This document shows positions 1 to 9,865 of a stretch of 64,000 nt of DNA, piece by piece. The stretch's first letter is position 1; the number at the start of each line of letters is the position of its first letter. A program made the position numbers and the translations under genes. Under the pieces are notes generated by a model. That model had not been told where the DNA came from. It searched no databases and saw only the letters and a list, made by a program, of their open reading frames with translations. Source of the stretch: Enterobacter sp. CC120223-11 (GTDB lineage: Bacteria > Pseudomonadota > Gammaproteobacteria > Enterobacterales > Enterobacteriaceae); the NCBI RefSeq assembly GCF_900215375.1, contig NZ_OBEF01000015.1, positions 1-64,000 on the forward strand. The letters run 5' to 3'.

Positions 1-4
1 AATA

Positions 5-81
5 TGGTGCATCCGGGAGGATTCGAACCTCCGACCGCTCGGTTCGTAGCCGAGTACTCTATCCAGCTGAGCTACGGATGC
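5..81 (-). tRNA. argV: tRNA-Arg (anticodon ACG)
   Basis: On the minus strand a 77-nt cloverleaf begins GCATCCGTAGCTCAGCTGG and ends in an encoded CCA. The anticodon loop reads CTACGAA, giving ACG (Arg, CGU/CGC/CGA after inosine modification). The TTCGAATC T-loop is intact. It lies directly after a tRNA-Ser gene downstream of csrA, as the argV-type genes do in E. coli. More copies may lie beyond the window edge. Confidence 0.97.
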
Positions 82-85
82 AAAA

Positions 86-178
86 TGGCGGTGAGGCGGG
101 GATTCGAACCCCGGATGCAGCTTTTGACCGCATACTCCCTTAGCAGGGGAGCGCCTTCAGCCTCTCGGCCACCTCACC
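86..178 (-). tRNA. serV: tRNA-Ser (anticodon GCT)
   Basis: A 93-nt minus-strand gene begins GGTGAGGTGGCCGAGAGGC and ends with encoded GCCA. It has the long variable arm of class II tRNAs, and its anticodon loop CTGCTAA gives GCT, reading AGC/AGU serine codons. Four bases separate it from the tRNA-Arg gene, so the two are surely co-transcribed. This matches serV of E. coli in sequence and place. Confidence 0.97.
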
Positions 179-240
179 ACACGCCTCTTGCGAGTGCTTC
201 GAGTTACTCGTTAAGAGCTTCTCGTCGCTGCGTGGCGCAC

Positions 241-268
241 ATATTACTTTCTGGGACTTATAAGTCAA
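241..268 (-). promoter_or_regulatory. Sigma-70 promoter for the tRNA operon
   Basis: Read on the minus strand, TTGACT and TAATAT are separated by 16 bases, about 60 bases upstream of the tRNA-Ser gene. A GC-rich stretch (GTGCGCC) follows the -10 box, the kind of discriminator found at stringently controlled stable-RNA promoters. The rest of the 179-504 interval has no gene that I can see. Confidence 0.7.
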
Positions 269-473
269 ACAATTTTTCCAGACCTTTTATCGTTTGCACA
301 CTTCACGTTCAATTAGCCTGCAAAAACGGCAAAAAGAGCGATTAATCAACACAAAGCACCACGGAAAAACCTGCGCGGGCGCGGCTTGCAAAAACGCTGT
401 GGAGTAAAAAAGTGTGATGGATTCAGGACAAAGAAAACAGAAGAGAGAGGAAAAGAGGCAAAACCGGAAGGTT

Positions 474-497
474 GCGTCTCACCGGGAAGTGAGACGC
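474..497 (-). terminator. Hairpin after csrA
   Basis: A perfect 9-bp inverted repeat, gcgtctcac/gtgagacgc with a 6-base loop, lies just past the csrA stop codon. On the minus strand it is followed by only a mixed run with a short T stretch, so it is a plausible but weak intrinsic terminator. Confidence 0.5.
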
Positions 498-504
498 GGA
501 AATA

Positions 505-690
505 TTAGTAACTGGACTGCTGGGATTTTTCAGCCTGGATACGCTGGTAGATCTCTTCACGATGGACAGAAACCTCTTTAGGGGCGTTTACGCCGATGCG
601 TACCTGGTTGCCCTTCACCCCTAAAACTGTCACGGTGACCTCATCGCCAATCATGAGGGTCTCACCAACTCGACGAGTCAGAATCAGCAT
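505..690 (-). CDS. csrA: Carbon storage regulator CsrA
   Basis: This 61-residue RNA-binding protein recognises GGA motifs in mRNA leaders. It represses glycogen synthesis and biofilm genes and stabilises flhDC mRNA; its activity is titrated by CsrB/CsrC RNAs. The sequence [15 protein letters not shown] through the C-terminal QQSSY matches the E. coli protein essentially end to end, including the N-terminal LTRR strand and R44 region ([10 protein letters not shown]) that contact RNA. AAGGAGC precedes the ATG. The gene sits between alaS and serV as in E. coli. The 240 bases between it and alaS hold its promoters but no other gene. Confidence 0.98.
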
Positions 691-930
691 TCTTTGCTCC
701 TTGAAAGATTAAAAGAGTCGGGTCTCTTGTATCCCGGCATTATCCATCATATAACGCCAAAAAGTAAGCGATGACAAACACGTAAACGTGTAAGCAGTCA
801 CGGCATTACATTCTGTTAGACGTAAGTTTAGCCGATTTACACAATTTCAACCTGACTTTATCGTTGTCAGTCTTGCTGTTGCAAAGCACCCTAACCCGAA
901 GGTTAAAGCGCCTGCCGCGTTTTATTGTTC

Positions 931-3558
931 TTACAGTTTTGCGCTGACCCAGCCTTTTACGCTGGCCAGTGCGGCCGGGAGAGCCGCTGCATCCGTACCA
1001 CCGGCCTGCGCCATATCAGGACGACCGCCCCCTTTACCGCCCACCTGCTGGGCGACCATGCCAATCAGCTCCCCTGCTTTTACGCGATCGGTCACGTCCT
1101 TAGAGACCCCCGCAATCAGAGAAACCTTATCGTCTGCGACCGTTGCCAGCACCACAATGGTGGAACCCAGCTGGTTCTTCAGATCGTCAACCATAGTACG
1201 CAGCATCTTCGGCTCAACGCCAGTGAGCTCACTCACCAGTAGTTTGACGCCATTGATCTCTTCCGCTTTGCTGGAGAGATTTGCGCTCTCCTGCGCGGCA
1301 GCCTGCTCTTTCAGCTGCTGCAGCTCTTTTTCCAACTGACGGGTACGTTCCAGTACGGAACGCACTTTCTCCGTCACGTTGTGACTGTCGCCTTTCAGCA
1401 GTTGCGCCACATCGCTCAGCACATCGCTCTGGGTGTGCAGGCTGGCAATTGCGCCTTCGCCGGTTACCGCTTCGATACGACGAACGCCTGCGGCAGTACC
1501 GGATTCGGAAGTGATGCGGAACAGGCCGATATCGCCAGTACGGGATGCGTGCGTGCCGCCACACAGCTCGGTGGAGAAATCACCCATGCTCAGTACGCGA
1601 ACGCGTTCGTCGTATTTCTCGCCGAACAGCGCCATTGCGCCTTTCGCTTTCGCGTCTTCCAGTTCCATGACGTGGGTTTCGATCGGCAGGTTGCGGCGGA
1701 TCTGGGCATTAACCAGATCTTCCACAGCGCGGATCTCTTCCGGCTTCATGGCTTCGAAATGAGAGAAGTCAAAGCGCAGCGCTTTGTCGTTCACCAGAGA
1801 ACCTTTCTGCGCAACGTGGGTGCCCAGCACCTGGCGCAGCGCCGCGTGCATCAGGTGCGTTGCGGAGTGGTTCAGCAGAATACGTGCGCGACGAGCCTGA
1901 TCGACATCAGCCTGAACGGCATCGCCTACTTTCAGGGTCCCATTGCTCAGCGAGCCGAGATGACCAATTGCCTGGCCATATTTCTGAGTGTCGCTGACGG
2001 CGAAGGTGAAGCCTGCGCCTTTCAGTTCGCCCTTATCGCCAACCTGGCCGCCTGACTCTGCATAGAACGGAGTCTGATCCAGTACGACAACGGCATTCTG
2101 GCCCGCAGAAACAGCGTCAACGGCTTTGCCGTCCACGAACAGCGCGGTCACTTTGCCATTCAGTTCCAGATGGTCGTAACCCTTGAACTCAGACGCGCTG
2201 TCCACGCGGATCATCGCGTTGTAGTCGGCACCAAAACCGCTGGATTCACGCGCGCGACGGCGCTGCTCTTCCATTGCGGCTTCAAAGCCCGCTTCATCAA
2301 CTTTGATGTTGCGCTCGCGGCAAACGTCAGCCGTCAGGTCAACCGGGAAGCCATAGGTATCGTACAGGCGGAAAGCGGTTTCGCCGTCCAGAGTATCGCC
2401 CTTCAGCTTCGACAGTTCGTCGTCCAGCAGCGCCAGGCCACGCTCAAGCGTGCGGGCAAACTGATCTTCTTCGGTTTTCAGAACCTGCTCAACCTGCGCC
2501 TGCTGGCGCTTCAGCTCTTCGCCAGCGGAACCCATGACCTCAACCAGCGGGCCAACCAGTTTCCAGAAGAAGCTCTCTTTCGCGCCGAGCATGTTGCCAT
2601 GACGGATCGCACGACGAATGATACGGCGCAGCACGTAGCCACGGTTTTCATTCGATGGGATCACACCGTCTGCAATCAGGAACGCGCAGGAACGAATGTG
2701 GTCGGCGATAACACGCAGGGATTTGTTGCTGAGATCGATCGCACCGGTCTCTTTCGCCACAGCCTGAATCAGGGTGCGGAACAGATCGATGTCGTAGTTG
2801 GAATTCACATGTTGCAGCACCGCAGCGATACGCTCGAGGCCCATGCCAGTGTCCACGGACGGCTTCGGCAGCGGTTCCATCGTGCCATCGGCCTGACGGT
2901 TGAACTGCATGAAGACGATGTTCCAGATCTCGATATAACGATCGCCGTCTTCTTCCGGGCTACCCGGAGGGCCGCCCCAGATATGGTCGCCGTGATCGAA
3001 GAAGATTTCGGTGCACGGGCCGCAAGGACCGGTGTCGCCCATCTGCCAGAAGTTGTCAGAGGCGTATGGTGCGCCTTTGTTGTCGCCGATGCGGATAATG
3101 CGTTCACGAGGAACACCGACTTCATTCGCCCAAATTTCAAAGGCTTCATCATCGGTTTCATACACGGTCACCCACAGGCGCTCTTTTGGCAGCGCAAACC
3201 AGTTTTCACCGGTCAGCAGCTCCCATGCGTACTGAATAGCATCGTGCTTGAAGTAGTCGCCGAAGCTGAAGTTGCCCAGCATTTCGAAGAAGGTGTGGTG
3301 ACGCGCGGTGTAACCGACGTTTTCCAGATCGTTGTGCTTACCGCCCGCACGCACGCAGCGCTGCGAGGTGGTCGCGCGGGAATAATTACGCTTGTCGAGA
3401 CCAAGGAACACGTCCTTGAACTGGTTCATCCCGGCGTTGGTAAACAGCAGAGTCGGGTCGTTGTTTGGCACCAGGGAGCTGCTGGCAACTACCTGATGTC
3501 CCTTGCTATGGAAAAAGTCGAGAAACGCCTGACGGATCTCAGCGGTGCTCTTGCTCAT
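931..3558 (-). CDS. alaS: Alanyl-tRNA synthetase
   Basis: AlaS charges tRNA-Ala with alanine in the cytoplasm and edits mischarged serine and glycine. At 875 residues it is one residue from the E. coli length. Domains in order are the class II catalytic core (about 1-250, with the [12 protein letters not shown] motif), the tRNA-recognition region, the editing domain with zinc ligands in HSATHLMH and [13 protein letters not shown] (near residues 565 and 666), and the C-terminal C-Ala domain ending in a glycine-rich GGKGGGRPD motif. Transcription is from its own promoter downstream of recX, as in relatives. Confidence 0.98.
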   Translation of the reverse strand: MSKSTAEIRQAFLDFFHSKGHQVVASSSLVPNNDPTLLFTNAGMNQFKDVFLGLDKRNYSRATTSQRCVRAGGKHNDLENVGYTARHHTFFEMLGNFSFGDYFKHDAIQYAWELLTGENWFALPKERLWVTVYETDDEAFEIWANEVGVPRERIIRIGDNKGAPYASDNFWQMGDTGPCGPCTEIFFDHGDHIWGGPPGSPEEDGDRYIEIWNIVFMQFNRQADGTMEPLPKPSVDTGMGLERIAAVLQHVNSNYDIDLFRTLIQAVAKETGAIDLSNKSLRVIADHIRSCAFLIADGVIPSNENRGYVLRRIIRRAIRHGNMLGAKESFFWKLVGPLVEVMGSAGEELKRQQAQVEQVLKTEEDQFARTLERGLALLDDELSKLKGDTLDGETAFRLYDTYGFPVDLTADVCRERNIKVDEAGFEAAMEEQRRRARESSGFGADYNAMIRVDSASEFKGYDHLELNGKVTALFVDGKAVDAVSAGQNAVVVLDQTPFYAESGGQVGDKGELKGAGFTFAVSDTQKYGQAIGHLGSLSNGTLKVGDAVQADVDQARRARILLNHSATHLMHAALRQVLGTHVAQKGSLVNDKALRFDFSHFEAMKPEEIRAVEDLVNAQIRRNLPIETHVMELEDAKAKGAMALFGEKYDERVRVLSMGDFSTELCGGTHASRTGDIGLFRITSESGTAAGVRRIEAVTGEGAIASLHTQSDVLSDVAQLLKGDSHNVTEKVRSVLERTRQLEKELQQLKEQAAAQESANLSSKAEEINGVKLLVSELTGVEPKMLRTMVDDLKNQLGSTIVVLATVADDKVSLIAGVSKDVTDRVKAGELIGMVAQQVGGKGGGRPDMAQAGGTDAAALPAALASVKGWVSAKL

Positions 3559-3691
3559 AATTATCCTGGAATCACGCTAACGGATTGTTGCAGGCGGCAG
3601 CTGAACAGTTTTTAAACAGTCAGGCAACCCTTACGGAAAAAAGTGGGAATAAGATAAGTTTTCCTGCAACGGAAGTAAAATCCCGTGTGAC

Positions 3692-4192
3692 TCAGTCGTT
3701 AATATTTCGCCATATTTGCTGGATATCTTCCATCAGATAGCCACGATTGAGCAGAAATCGCTGCACCTTGACCTTTTCGGCAAACGCTGTGGGGAGCGGC
3801 TCACCGAACTTTCTTTCGGCCTGCTCTCGCGCCAGCGCCATCCAGTCAATTTCGCAGTCGTACATCGCCTGATCGACATCACGGCGTTCGATGCCTTTCT
3901 GGTTCAACTCCTGGCGGATACGCGCCGGGCCATAGCCTTTGCGGCTGCGGCTGGCGATGAACTGGCGGGTAAAACGGGCATCGTCCAGGTAGTGGCTTTC
4001 ATGACACCAGGCCACCACCTTTTCGACCTCTTCCTCGGGCGCATCTATAGGCTCCGGGCCATTTTTCGTCAGCACTGGCGCTGTCAGCTTCCGCCGCAGC
4101 TCCTTCTCACTGTGGTCACGCATCGCCAGAATGCGAATCGCCCGGTCGAGCAGGCGCGAGTAGGCGGAGCGCCGTGGTGAATTTTCAGACAT
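3692..4192 (-). CDS. recX: RecA regulator RecX
   Basis: RecX is a 166-residue cytoplasmic modulator that caps or destabilises RecA filaments and damps recombination and SOS. The sequence is made of the usual three-helix repeats (for example [17 protein letters not shown] and [27 protein letters not shown]). GGGGAGAT precedes the ATG. It follows recA by 72 bases, and a strong terminator lies between them, so it is expressed by read-through from the recA promoter as in E. coli. Confidence 0.95.
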   Translation of the reverse strand: MSENSPRRSAYSRLLDRAIRILAMRDHSEKELRRKLTAPVLTKNGPEPIDAPEEEVEKVVAWCHESHYLDDARFTRQFIASRSRKGYGPARIRQELNQKGIERRDVDQAMYDCEIDWMALAREQAERKFGEPLPTAFAEKVKVQRFLLNRGYLMEDIQQIWRNIND

Positions 4193-4214
4193 ATCTCCCC
4201 TCTTCCGGTTCGGT

Positions 4215-4250
4215 AAAAAAGCAAAAGGGCCGCATCAGCAGCCCTTTTCT
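4215..4250 (-). terminator. Intrinsic terminator between recA and recX
   Basis: On the minus strand an 8-bp stem (aaaagggc/gcccttttc side arms at 4223-4230 and 4241-4248) is followed by a T-rich run (GCTTTTTT). It sits after the recA stop and before recX, where partial read-through sets the low RecX level. Confidence 0.85.
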
Positions 4251-4264
4251 TACTTCAGAGAAGA

Positions 4265-5396
<1,132 letters not shown>

Positions 5397-5400
<4 letters not shown>

Positions 5401-5894
5401 GTGTTTTGTAGAAATTGTTGCCACAGCAGCTGCAGGGCATAAGCTGTGGCCTGTCGGCGCACGGATTCGCGGTCACCGCTGAAGCATTCTCTGCGGGTAA
5501 AACCCTGGCCGTTCGCGCAGGCGAGGCCAAACAACACGGTTCCCACAGGCTTCTCTTCGCTGCCGCCATCCGGCCCGGCAATACCACTGACTGACAGCGC
5601 ATAAGTGGCGCGAGCCGCGCGCAGTGCGCCAATCGCCATTTCTACCACTACCGGTTCGCTGACTGCTCCGTGGTTCAGCAGCGTGTCTTCGCCCACGCCG
5701 ACCATCTGCGATTTGGCCTCGTTGCTGTAGGTCACAAACCCGCGCTCAAACCAGGCGGAGCTGCCGGAAATGTCCGTCAACACTTTGGCTATCCAACCGC
5801 CGGTGCAGGACTCCGCTGTCGTCACGGTCGCGCCCTGCGCCTTCAGCGCCAGCCCAACCTGTTCACTGAGCACCATCAATTCACTTTCGGTCAT
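5397..5894 (-). CDS. pncC: Nicotinamide-nucleotide amidase PncC
   Basis: PncC (YgaD) deamidates NMN to NaMN in the pyridine-nucleotide salvage pathway. The 165-residue protein is the stand-alone CinA C-terminal domain. The family signature TTAESCTGGWIAKVLTDISGS is near the N-terminus, and SVSGIAGPDGGS and KPVGTVLFGLA follow. Length and place before recA match E. coli ygaD. Its stop codon overlaps the recA -35 element. In E. coli mltB is the next gene upstream; here a metal transporter operon intervenes. Confidence 0.94.
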
Positions 5895-5986
5895 CGTTGT
5901 CTCTCACGGCCTGAAAAAGATGCTCAACAAGATACCATTTTCTGCAAAAGGAGGGAGATGAGGTGGCAATTTTACGAGGGCGCTTC

Positions 5987-6022
5987 AGAAAAAACGTACT
6001 GCGCCCCCGTTGCAGGGGCGCA
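5987..6022 (-). terminator. Terminator of the metal transporter operon
   Basis: On the minus strand the stem tgcgcccc/ggggcgca is followed after a few bases by a run of six T residues. It lies just past the stop codon of the solute-binding protein gene and separates that operon from pncC. Confidence 0.8.
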
Positions 6023-6030
6023 TCTCAGAT

Positions 6031-6909
6031 TTACTTCATACTATTAGCGAGCGTTTCCACATTGTGCCGCAGCATTTTGGTATAGCTATCCGCCACGCCA
6101 CCTGGTTTTGAAAGCGCTTCCGGGTAAAGCTCACCGCCTGGCTGCGCGCCAGTTGCCGTTGCAATCTGTTTAACCAGACGCGGATCGAGCTGGTTTTCCA
6201 TAAACCAGGTGTGTACGCCGTCGGCTTTAATCTGCTGAATCAGCGCGCCGACCTGCGCCGCGCTGGCCTCACTTTCTGACGAAAGCCCCTGCGGTGCGAG
6301 GAAGGTCACGCCGTAAGCACGGCCAAAGTAGCCAAAAGCGTCATGGCTGGTCAGCACTTTACGCTTCGCCTGTGGAATAGCCGTAAAACGCGCTTTCGCC
6401 CAGCTGTCTATCTGCATGAGCCCGGCAATATATTTCTGCCCGCTGGCGTTCAGCGCAGCTTCATCCTCAGGATCGGCCTTGATCAGCCCCGCAAGAATGT
6501 TCTTCGCATACAGCGCCCCGTTGGCAGCGCTGTTCCATGCGTGCGGATCGGTGACCGTTTTTCCATCCTCATCGAGGGTATGAGTCTTCACCCCTTCCGA
6601 CGCCACCACCAGTTTGCCTTTAAAGCCTGATGCCTTAACCAGTCTGTCCAGCCAGCCTTCCAGGCCCAGGCCATTCACCACCACCACGTCGGCTTTGCTC
6701 AGCAAAACGCTGTCCTGCGGCGAGGGTTCAAAGGTATGCGGGTCGCCGTCCGGCCCCACCAGCGTGTCCACGTGAACATGTTCCCCGCCTACCTGCTGCA
6801 CCATATCTCCAAGCACCGAAAAACTGCTCACCACGTTCAGCGTTTTTGCCATCGCGCCCTGCGACAGCACGCCAACGGCCAGTGCCAGAATCAACCCCGT
6901 TCTCTTCAT
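6031..6909 (-). CDS. Periplasmic metal-binding protein of a Zn/Mn-type ABC transporter
   Basis: This 292-residue cluster A-I solute-binding protein would capture a divalent metal in the periplasm and hand it to the adjacent permease. A signal peptide ends at about residue 21 (GVLSQGAMA). Candidate metal ligands are H58 (DGDPHTFEP), H123 (DPHAW), H189 (TSHDAFGYF) and D274 (VADSY). Three histidines plus an aspartate is more like zinc-binding AztC/ZnuA-type proteins than Mn-binding PsaA types, but the ZnuA histidine-rich loop is absent. It is the last gene of the operon, 14 bases after the permease, which is an unusual order because binding proteins often come first. The Zur-like box upstream supports zinc. 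Confidence 0.88.
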   Translation of the reverse strand: MKRTGLILALAVGVLSQGAMAKTLNVVSSFSVLGDMVQQVGGEHVHVDTLVGPDGDPHTFEPSPQDSVLLSKADVVVVNGLGLEGWLDRLVKASGFKGKLVVASEGVKTHTLDEDGKTVTDPHAWNSAANGALYAKNILAGLIKADPEDEAALNASGQKYIAGLMQIDSWAKARFTAIPQAKRKVLTSHDAFGYFGRAYGVTFLAPQGLSSESEASAAQVGALIQQIKADGVHTWFMENQLDPRLVKQIATATGAQPGGELYPEALSKPGGVADSYTKMLRHNVETLANSMK

Positions 6910-6923
6910 TTTATCCCCTTGCG

Positions 6924-7784
6924 TTAGAAAAGCGCCCGAAGGCGGAAAGCCAGCCGACTACGCCGGCCAAAAAACACCGAAATGAAAAACAGGACGCTGG
7001 CGGTGAGCACAATTGACGGCCCGGCGGGCAGATTCGCCGACCAGGAGAGGCTCAGGCCGAGCCAGGCACTGAACGCCCCGCTCACCGCGGCGAAGAGCAA
7101 AATACCCGGCAGCGTTTGCGCCCAGCAGCGGGCAGCAATGGCAGGCAGCATCATGACGCCCACCGCCATCAGCGTGCCGAGCACCTGAAAACCCGCCACC
7201 AGGTTTATCACCAGCAGCGCCAGGAACAGCCCGTGCAGCAGCGACGGCAGTCGGCGGGAGTTGACCTCCAGCCAGGCACTGTCGAATGCTTCGCTCACCA
7301 GCCCGCGATAAAGCAGCGCCAGGATAATCAGCGTGAGGCTGGCAACACCCGCCACGAACAATGCCGCGCTTTTATCGACCGCCAGAATCGAGCCAAAAAG
7401 CAGATGCAGCAGGTCGACGCTCGATCCGCGCAGAGACACCAGCGTGACGCCCAGCGCCAGCGAGCCCAGATAGAATCCGGCGAAGCTGGCATCCTCCTTC
7501 AACGGCGTGCGGCGGCTGACCCATCCCGCAATCAGCGCCACGGCGATGCCGGCAATAAACCCGCCGACGGTCATCGCCAGCAGCGACATCCCGTTCAGTA
7601 AATAACCCACCGCCACGCCGGGCAGAATGGCGTGAGACAGCGCATCGCCCATCAGGCTCATCCGTCGAAGCAGCAGGAAAACGCCGAGCAAGGTGGTGCT
7701 GACCGACAGCGCCAGGCAAACCACCAGCGCCCGGCGCATAAAGCCGAATTCAATGAAAGGCTGGAAGAAGATGTGCCAGATCAT
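6924..7784 (-). CDS. Metal ABC transporter permease (ABC-3 family)
   Basis: A 286-residue integral inner-membrane protein of the ZnuB/MntB family forms the channel of the transporter. It is hydrophobic throughout, with several evident membrane spans. The family-typical segment RRMSLMGDALSHAILPGVAVGY is near residue 43 and LGTLMAVGVMMLPAIAAR is near residue 200. Its start overlaps the ATPase stop as ATGA, so the two are translationally coupled. The specific metal cannot be read from the permease; zinc is inferred from the operator. Confidence 0.9.
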   Translation of the reverse strand: MIWHIFFQPFIEFGFMRRALVVCLALSVSTTLLGVFLLLRRMSLMGDALSHAILPGVAVGYLLNGMSLLAMTVGGFIAGIAVALIAGWVSRRTPLKEDASFAGFYLGSLALGVTLVSLRGSSVDLLHLLFGSILAVDKSAALFVAGVASLTLIILALLYRGLVSEAFDSAWLEVNSRRLPSLLHGLFLALLVINLVAGFQVLGTLMAVGVMMLPAIAARCWAQTLPGILLFAAVSGAFSAWLGLSLSWSANLPAGPSIVLTASVLFFISVFFGRRSRLAFRLRALF

Positions 7785-8458
7785 GCGCGCCTCACGTTTT
7801 CAAAGGCCGCAAGGACAGAAGGTGTGTCGCCCCAGCGCGCATGCTGTGCGCCCAGCCAGAGCGTTTCGGGGAAATGACAGGCGACCCGCTGGTTGTCATG
7901 CAGCACCGCCAGCACCGTTTGCCCGCCGCGGTGCATCTCCAGAATCAGCTCCATCAGCACTTTGCTGGTCGCTTCATCAATGCCGGTGAAGGGTTCATCC
8001 AGCATCACCAGCGGCGCCTGCTGCACCAGCACCCGCGCAAACAGCATCCGCTGAAACTGACCGCCGGAAAGTGCTTCAATGGGCGACGAGCCGAGCGTTT
8101 CCAGGCCAACACGCTCCAGAGCGATAGCAATGTTTCTGCGCGTATGCACATTCAGCCCACGCAGCAGCGAAACGCGCGGCCACGCCCCCTGGCTCACCAC
8201 GTCGTAAACGGTCAGAGGAAACTGTGACTCCAGCATGTGACGCTGCGCCAGCCAGCCGATGGTCGGCCTGCCCTCGCGCCAGCGCAGTTGCCCACTAACA
8301 GGCGGTATGAAGCCCGCCAGCGTTTTCAGCAATGTCGATTTACCGCAGCCGTTAATTCCCACGATGGCGGTCAGCGAGCCTTGTTCAATGGTGCCGCACA
8401 GCGCAGGCGTGATGGCGAGACGATCGTAGCCCGCCACCAGATGGTCAAGTTCAATCAT
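7781..8458 (-). CDS. Metal ABC transporter ATP-binding protein
   Basis: This 225-residue ATPase powers the transporter. It has Walker A GINGCGKST, signature LSGGQFQRM, and Walker B VMLDEPFTGID. I place the start at the ATG at 8458 (MIELDHLVAGYD), because it overlaps the stop of a small upstream ORF as ATGA. The frame stays open 11 codons further upstream, but those codons lie inside the small ORF and look non-native. It is closer to ZnuC/MntA-type ATPases than to iron-siderophore ones. Confidence 0.9.
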   Translation of the reverse strand: MIELDHLVAGYDRLAITPALCGTIEQGSLTAIVGINGCGKSTLLKTLAGFIPPVSGQLRWREGRPTIGWLAQRHMLESQFPLTVYDVVSQGAWPRVSLLRGLNVHTRRNIAIALERVGLETLGSSPIEALSGGQFQRMLFARVLVQQAPLVMLDEPFTGIDEATSKVLMELILEMHRGGQTVLAVLHDNQRVACHFPETLWLGAQHARWGDTPSVLAAFENVRRA

Positions 8459-8565
8459 GGCAGCGCCACCGCCCAGCCGATTGCCAGCCACAATAAAGCC
8501 ATCAGCAAAAGCGCCACGCCCAGCCGCAGCAGGCCGGAGGCGTTAAACAGGGAAAAGGGAATCAT
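8455..8565 (-). CDS. Candidate 36-residue membrane peptide leading the metal transporter operon
   Basis: An ATG at 8565 opens a 36-codon frame whose TGA overlaps the ATPase start as ATGA. A GAGG ribosome-binding sequence lies a few bases upstream, and a Zur-like operator precedes it. The product starts MIPFSLFNASGLLRLG and continues with a single hydrophobic helix rich in L, A, W and V, ending WAVALP. I do not recognise a family. It could be a small transporter-associated membrane protein or a translated leader that couples ATPase synthesis. The ATGA overlap and the ribosome-binding site favour real translation. Confidence 0.5.
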   Translation of the reverse strand: MIPFSLFNASGLLRLGVALLLMALLWLAIGWAVALP

Positions 8566-8580
8566 CGCCAACCTCAATTA

Positions 8581-8595
8581 TGTTATAACATAACA
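8581..8595 (-). promoter_or_regulatory. Zur-like operator
   Basis: The minus strand reads TGTTATGTTATAACA, which matches the core of the gammaproteobacterial Zur consensus TGTTATANTATAACA with one mismatch. It lies 16-30 bases upstream of the first ORF of the metal transporter operon. A longer 16-bp perfect palindrome, ttatgttataacataa, overlaps it. Confidence 0.65.
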
Positions 8596-8654
8596 ATATT
8601 GAATTAAGCGAAAAATGTAAATCGAAGATGCGGGCTGGAGCTGTATCGAAATGT

Positions 8655-8676
8655 TTCCCCTCCCGCAGGAGGGGAA
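8655..8676 (-). terminator. Hairpin after mltB
   Basis: A perfect 9-bp inverted repeat (ttcccctcc/ggaggggaa, loop cgca) lies 8 bases past the mltB stop. It lacks a strong T run on the minus strand, so it is either a weak terminator or an mRNA-stabilising hairpin. Confidence 0.45.
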
Positions 8677-8683
8677 GGCGGGA

Positions 8684-9763
8684 TTACTGCTGAGCGCGGG
8701 CCATCGCCACGGCCTGGCCGAGCTGCCAGACGGCCATTGCGTAGTGGGTACTGTGGTTATAACGGGTAATCGCGTAGAAGTTCGGCAGGCCGTACCAGTA
8801 CTGGTAGCCGGTACCGATATCCAGACGCAGCAGGCTTGCCTGCTGATGACCGCCCAGCGGCTGGGTTGGCGCTAAACCAGCGGCGGCAAGCTGCGACACG
8901 CTGTAGTTCGTTTTAAAGCCATTCTCCAGACCCGGCGCCTGGCCAGAAGCCATTACCGCCACCTCGTCACCCTTCACCCAGCCGTGCTGTTTGAAGTAGT
9001 TGGCGACGCTGCCAATCGCGTCTTCCGGATCCCACAGGTTGATATGACCGTCGCCGTTGAAGTCCACGGCGAACTGCTTATAGGACGACGGCATAAACTG
9101 ACCGTAGCCCATCGCGCCTGCGAAGGAGCCTTTCAGATCCAGCGGATCGTCCTGCTCGTTGCGCGCCATCAGCAGGAAGGTTTCCAGCTCACCGGAGAAG
9201 TACTTAGCACGGCGCGGATAGTTAAAGGAGAGCGTTGCCAGCGCATCGAGAATGCGGGTTTTGCCCATCACGCGGCCCCAGCGGGTTTCCACGCCGATAA
9301 TGCCGACGATAATCTCCGGCGGCACGCCATACACCTGCCACGCGCGATTGAGCGCATCCTGATACTGGTTCCAGAACGCTACGCCGTTCTGCACGTTATC
9401 CGGCGTGATGAACTGTTTGCGATAGCGCAGCCATGCGCCGTTCGGGCCGGTTGGTACCTGCGCCGTCGGTGCCTGTCGGTCCATCAGGTTCAGCACGTAG
9501 TCCAGGCGCTTCGCCTGCGAAAGAATTTCATGCAGCTGCTGGCGGTCGAAGCCGTGCTTGCTGACCATCGCATCAATGAACTGCTCCGCCGCCGGGTTGT
9601 TGGCGAAGTCCCCGCCCATCATGGTGACGTTATGCTGCGGCTCCAGCAAAAAACCGCCGGAGGACGGGGCGGTGGTCGGCGCTTCCGCGGTTTTCGGTTT
9701 GCTGCTACAGGCGGCAACCAGCACGCAGAGCGGAAGTAAGGTCAGATAACGACGCTTCAACAT
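8684..9763 (-). CDS. mltB: Membrane-bound lytic murein transglycosylase B
   Basis: MltB cleaves the MurNAc-GlcNAc bond of peptidoglycan with formation of 1,6-anhydro-MurNAc. It is an outer-membrane lipoprotein: the signal ends with lipobox LVAAC at Cys19. The 359-residue length agrees with E. coli MltB (361). The catalytic glutamate is in VGVETRWGR, and GAMGYGQFMPSSY is the family substrate-binding motif. An EF-hand-like loop DFNGDGHINLWDPED follows. In E. coli the srl operon lies upstream; here norR is the immediate neighbour. Confidence 0.96.
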   Translation of the reverse strand: MLKRRYLTLLPLCVLVAACSSKPKTAEAPTTAPSSGGFLLEPQHNVTMMGGDFANNPAAEQFIDAMVSKHGFDRQQLHEILSQAKRLDYVLNLMDRQAPTAQVPTGPNGAWLRYRKQFITPDNVQNGVAFWNQYQDALNRAWQVYGVPPEIIVGIIGVETRWGRVMGKTRILDALATLSFNYPRRAKYFSGELETFLLMARNEQDDPLDLKGSFAGAMGYGQFMPSSYKQFAVDFNGDGHINLWDPEDAIGSVANYFKQHGWVKGDEVAVMASGQAPGLENGFKTNYSVSQLAAAGLAPTQPLGGHQQASLLRLDIGTGYQYWYGLPNFYAITRYNHSTHYAMAVWQLGQAVAMARAQQ

Positions 9764-9865
9764 GTGACATCCATTTAGCTAATTCGGCAAGAGTAAGCAT
9801 GGTAAACATCCCGCCGACGATAAGAAAGCGCCAGCGGGCGGTAGCGGAAAATATTTCGTTTAAAG

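Noticed and set aside
2170-3615. A 481-codon frame opposite alaS
   Set aside because: Antisense shadow. AlaS is complete on the other strand and the frame encodes low-information, His/Arg/Ala-rich sequence.
8459-8491. An 11-codon N-terminal extension of the metal ATPase
   Set aside because: It lies within the small membrane-peptide ORF, and the ATG at 8458 in the ATGA overlap gives the usual ATPase start.
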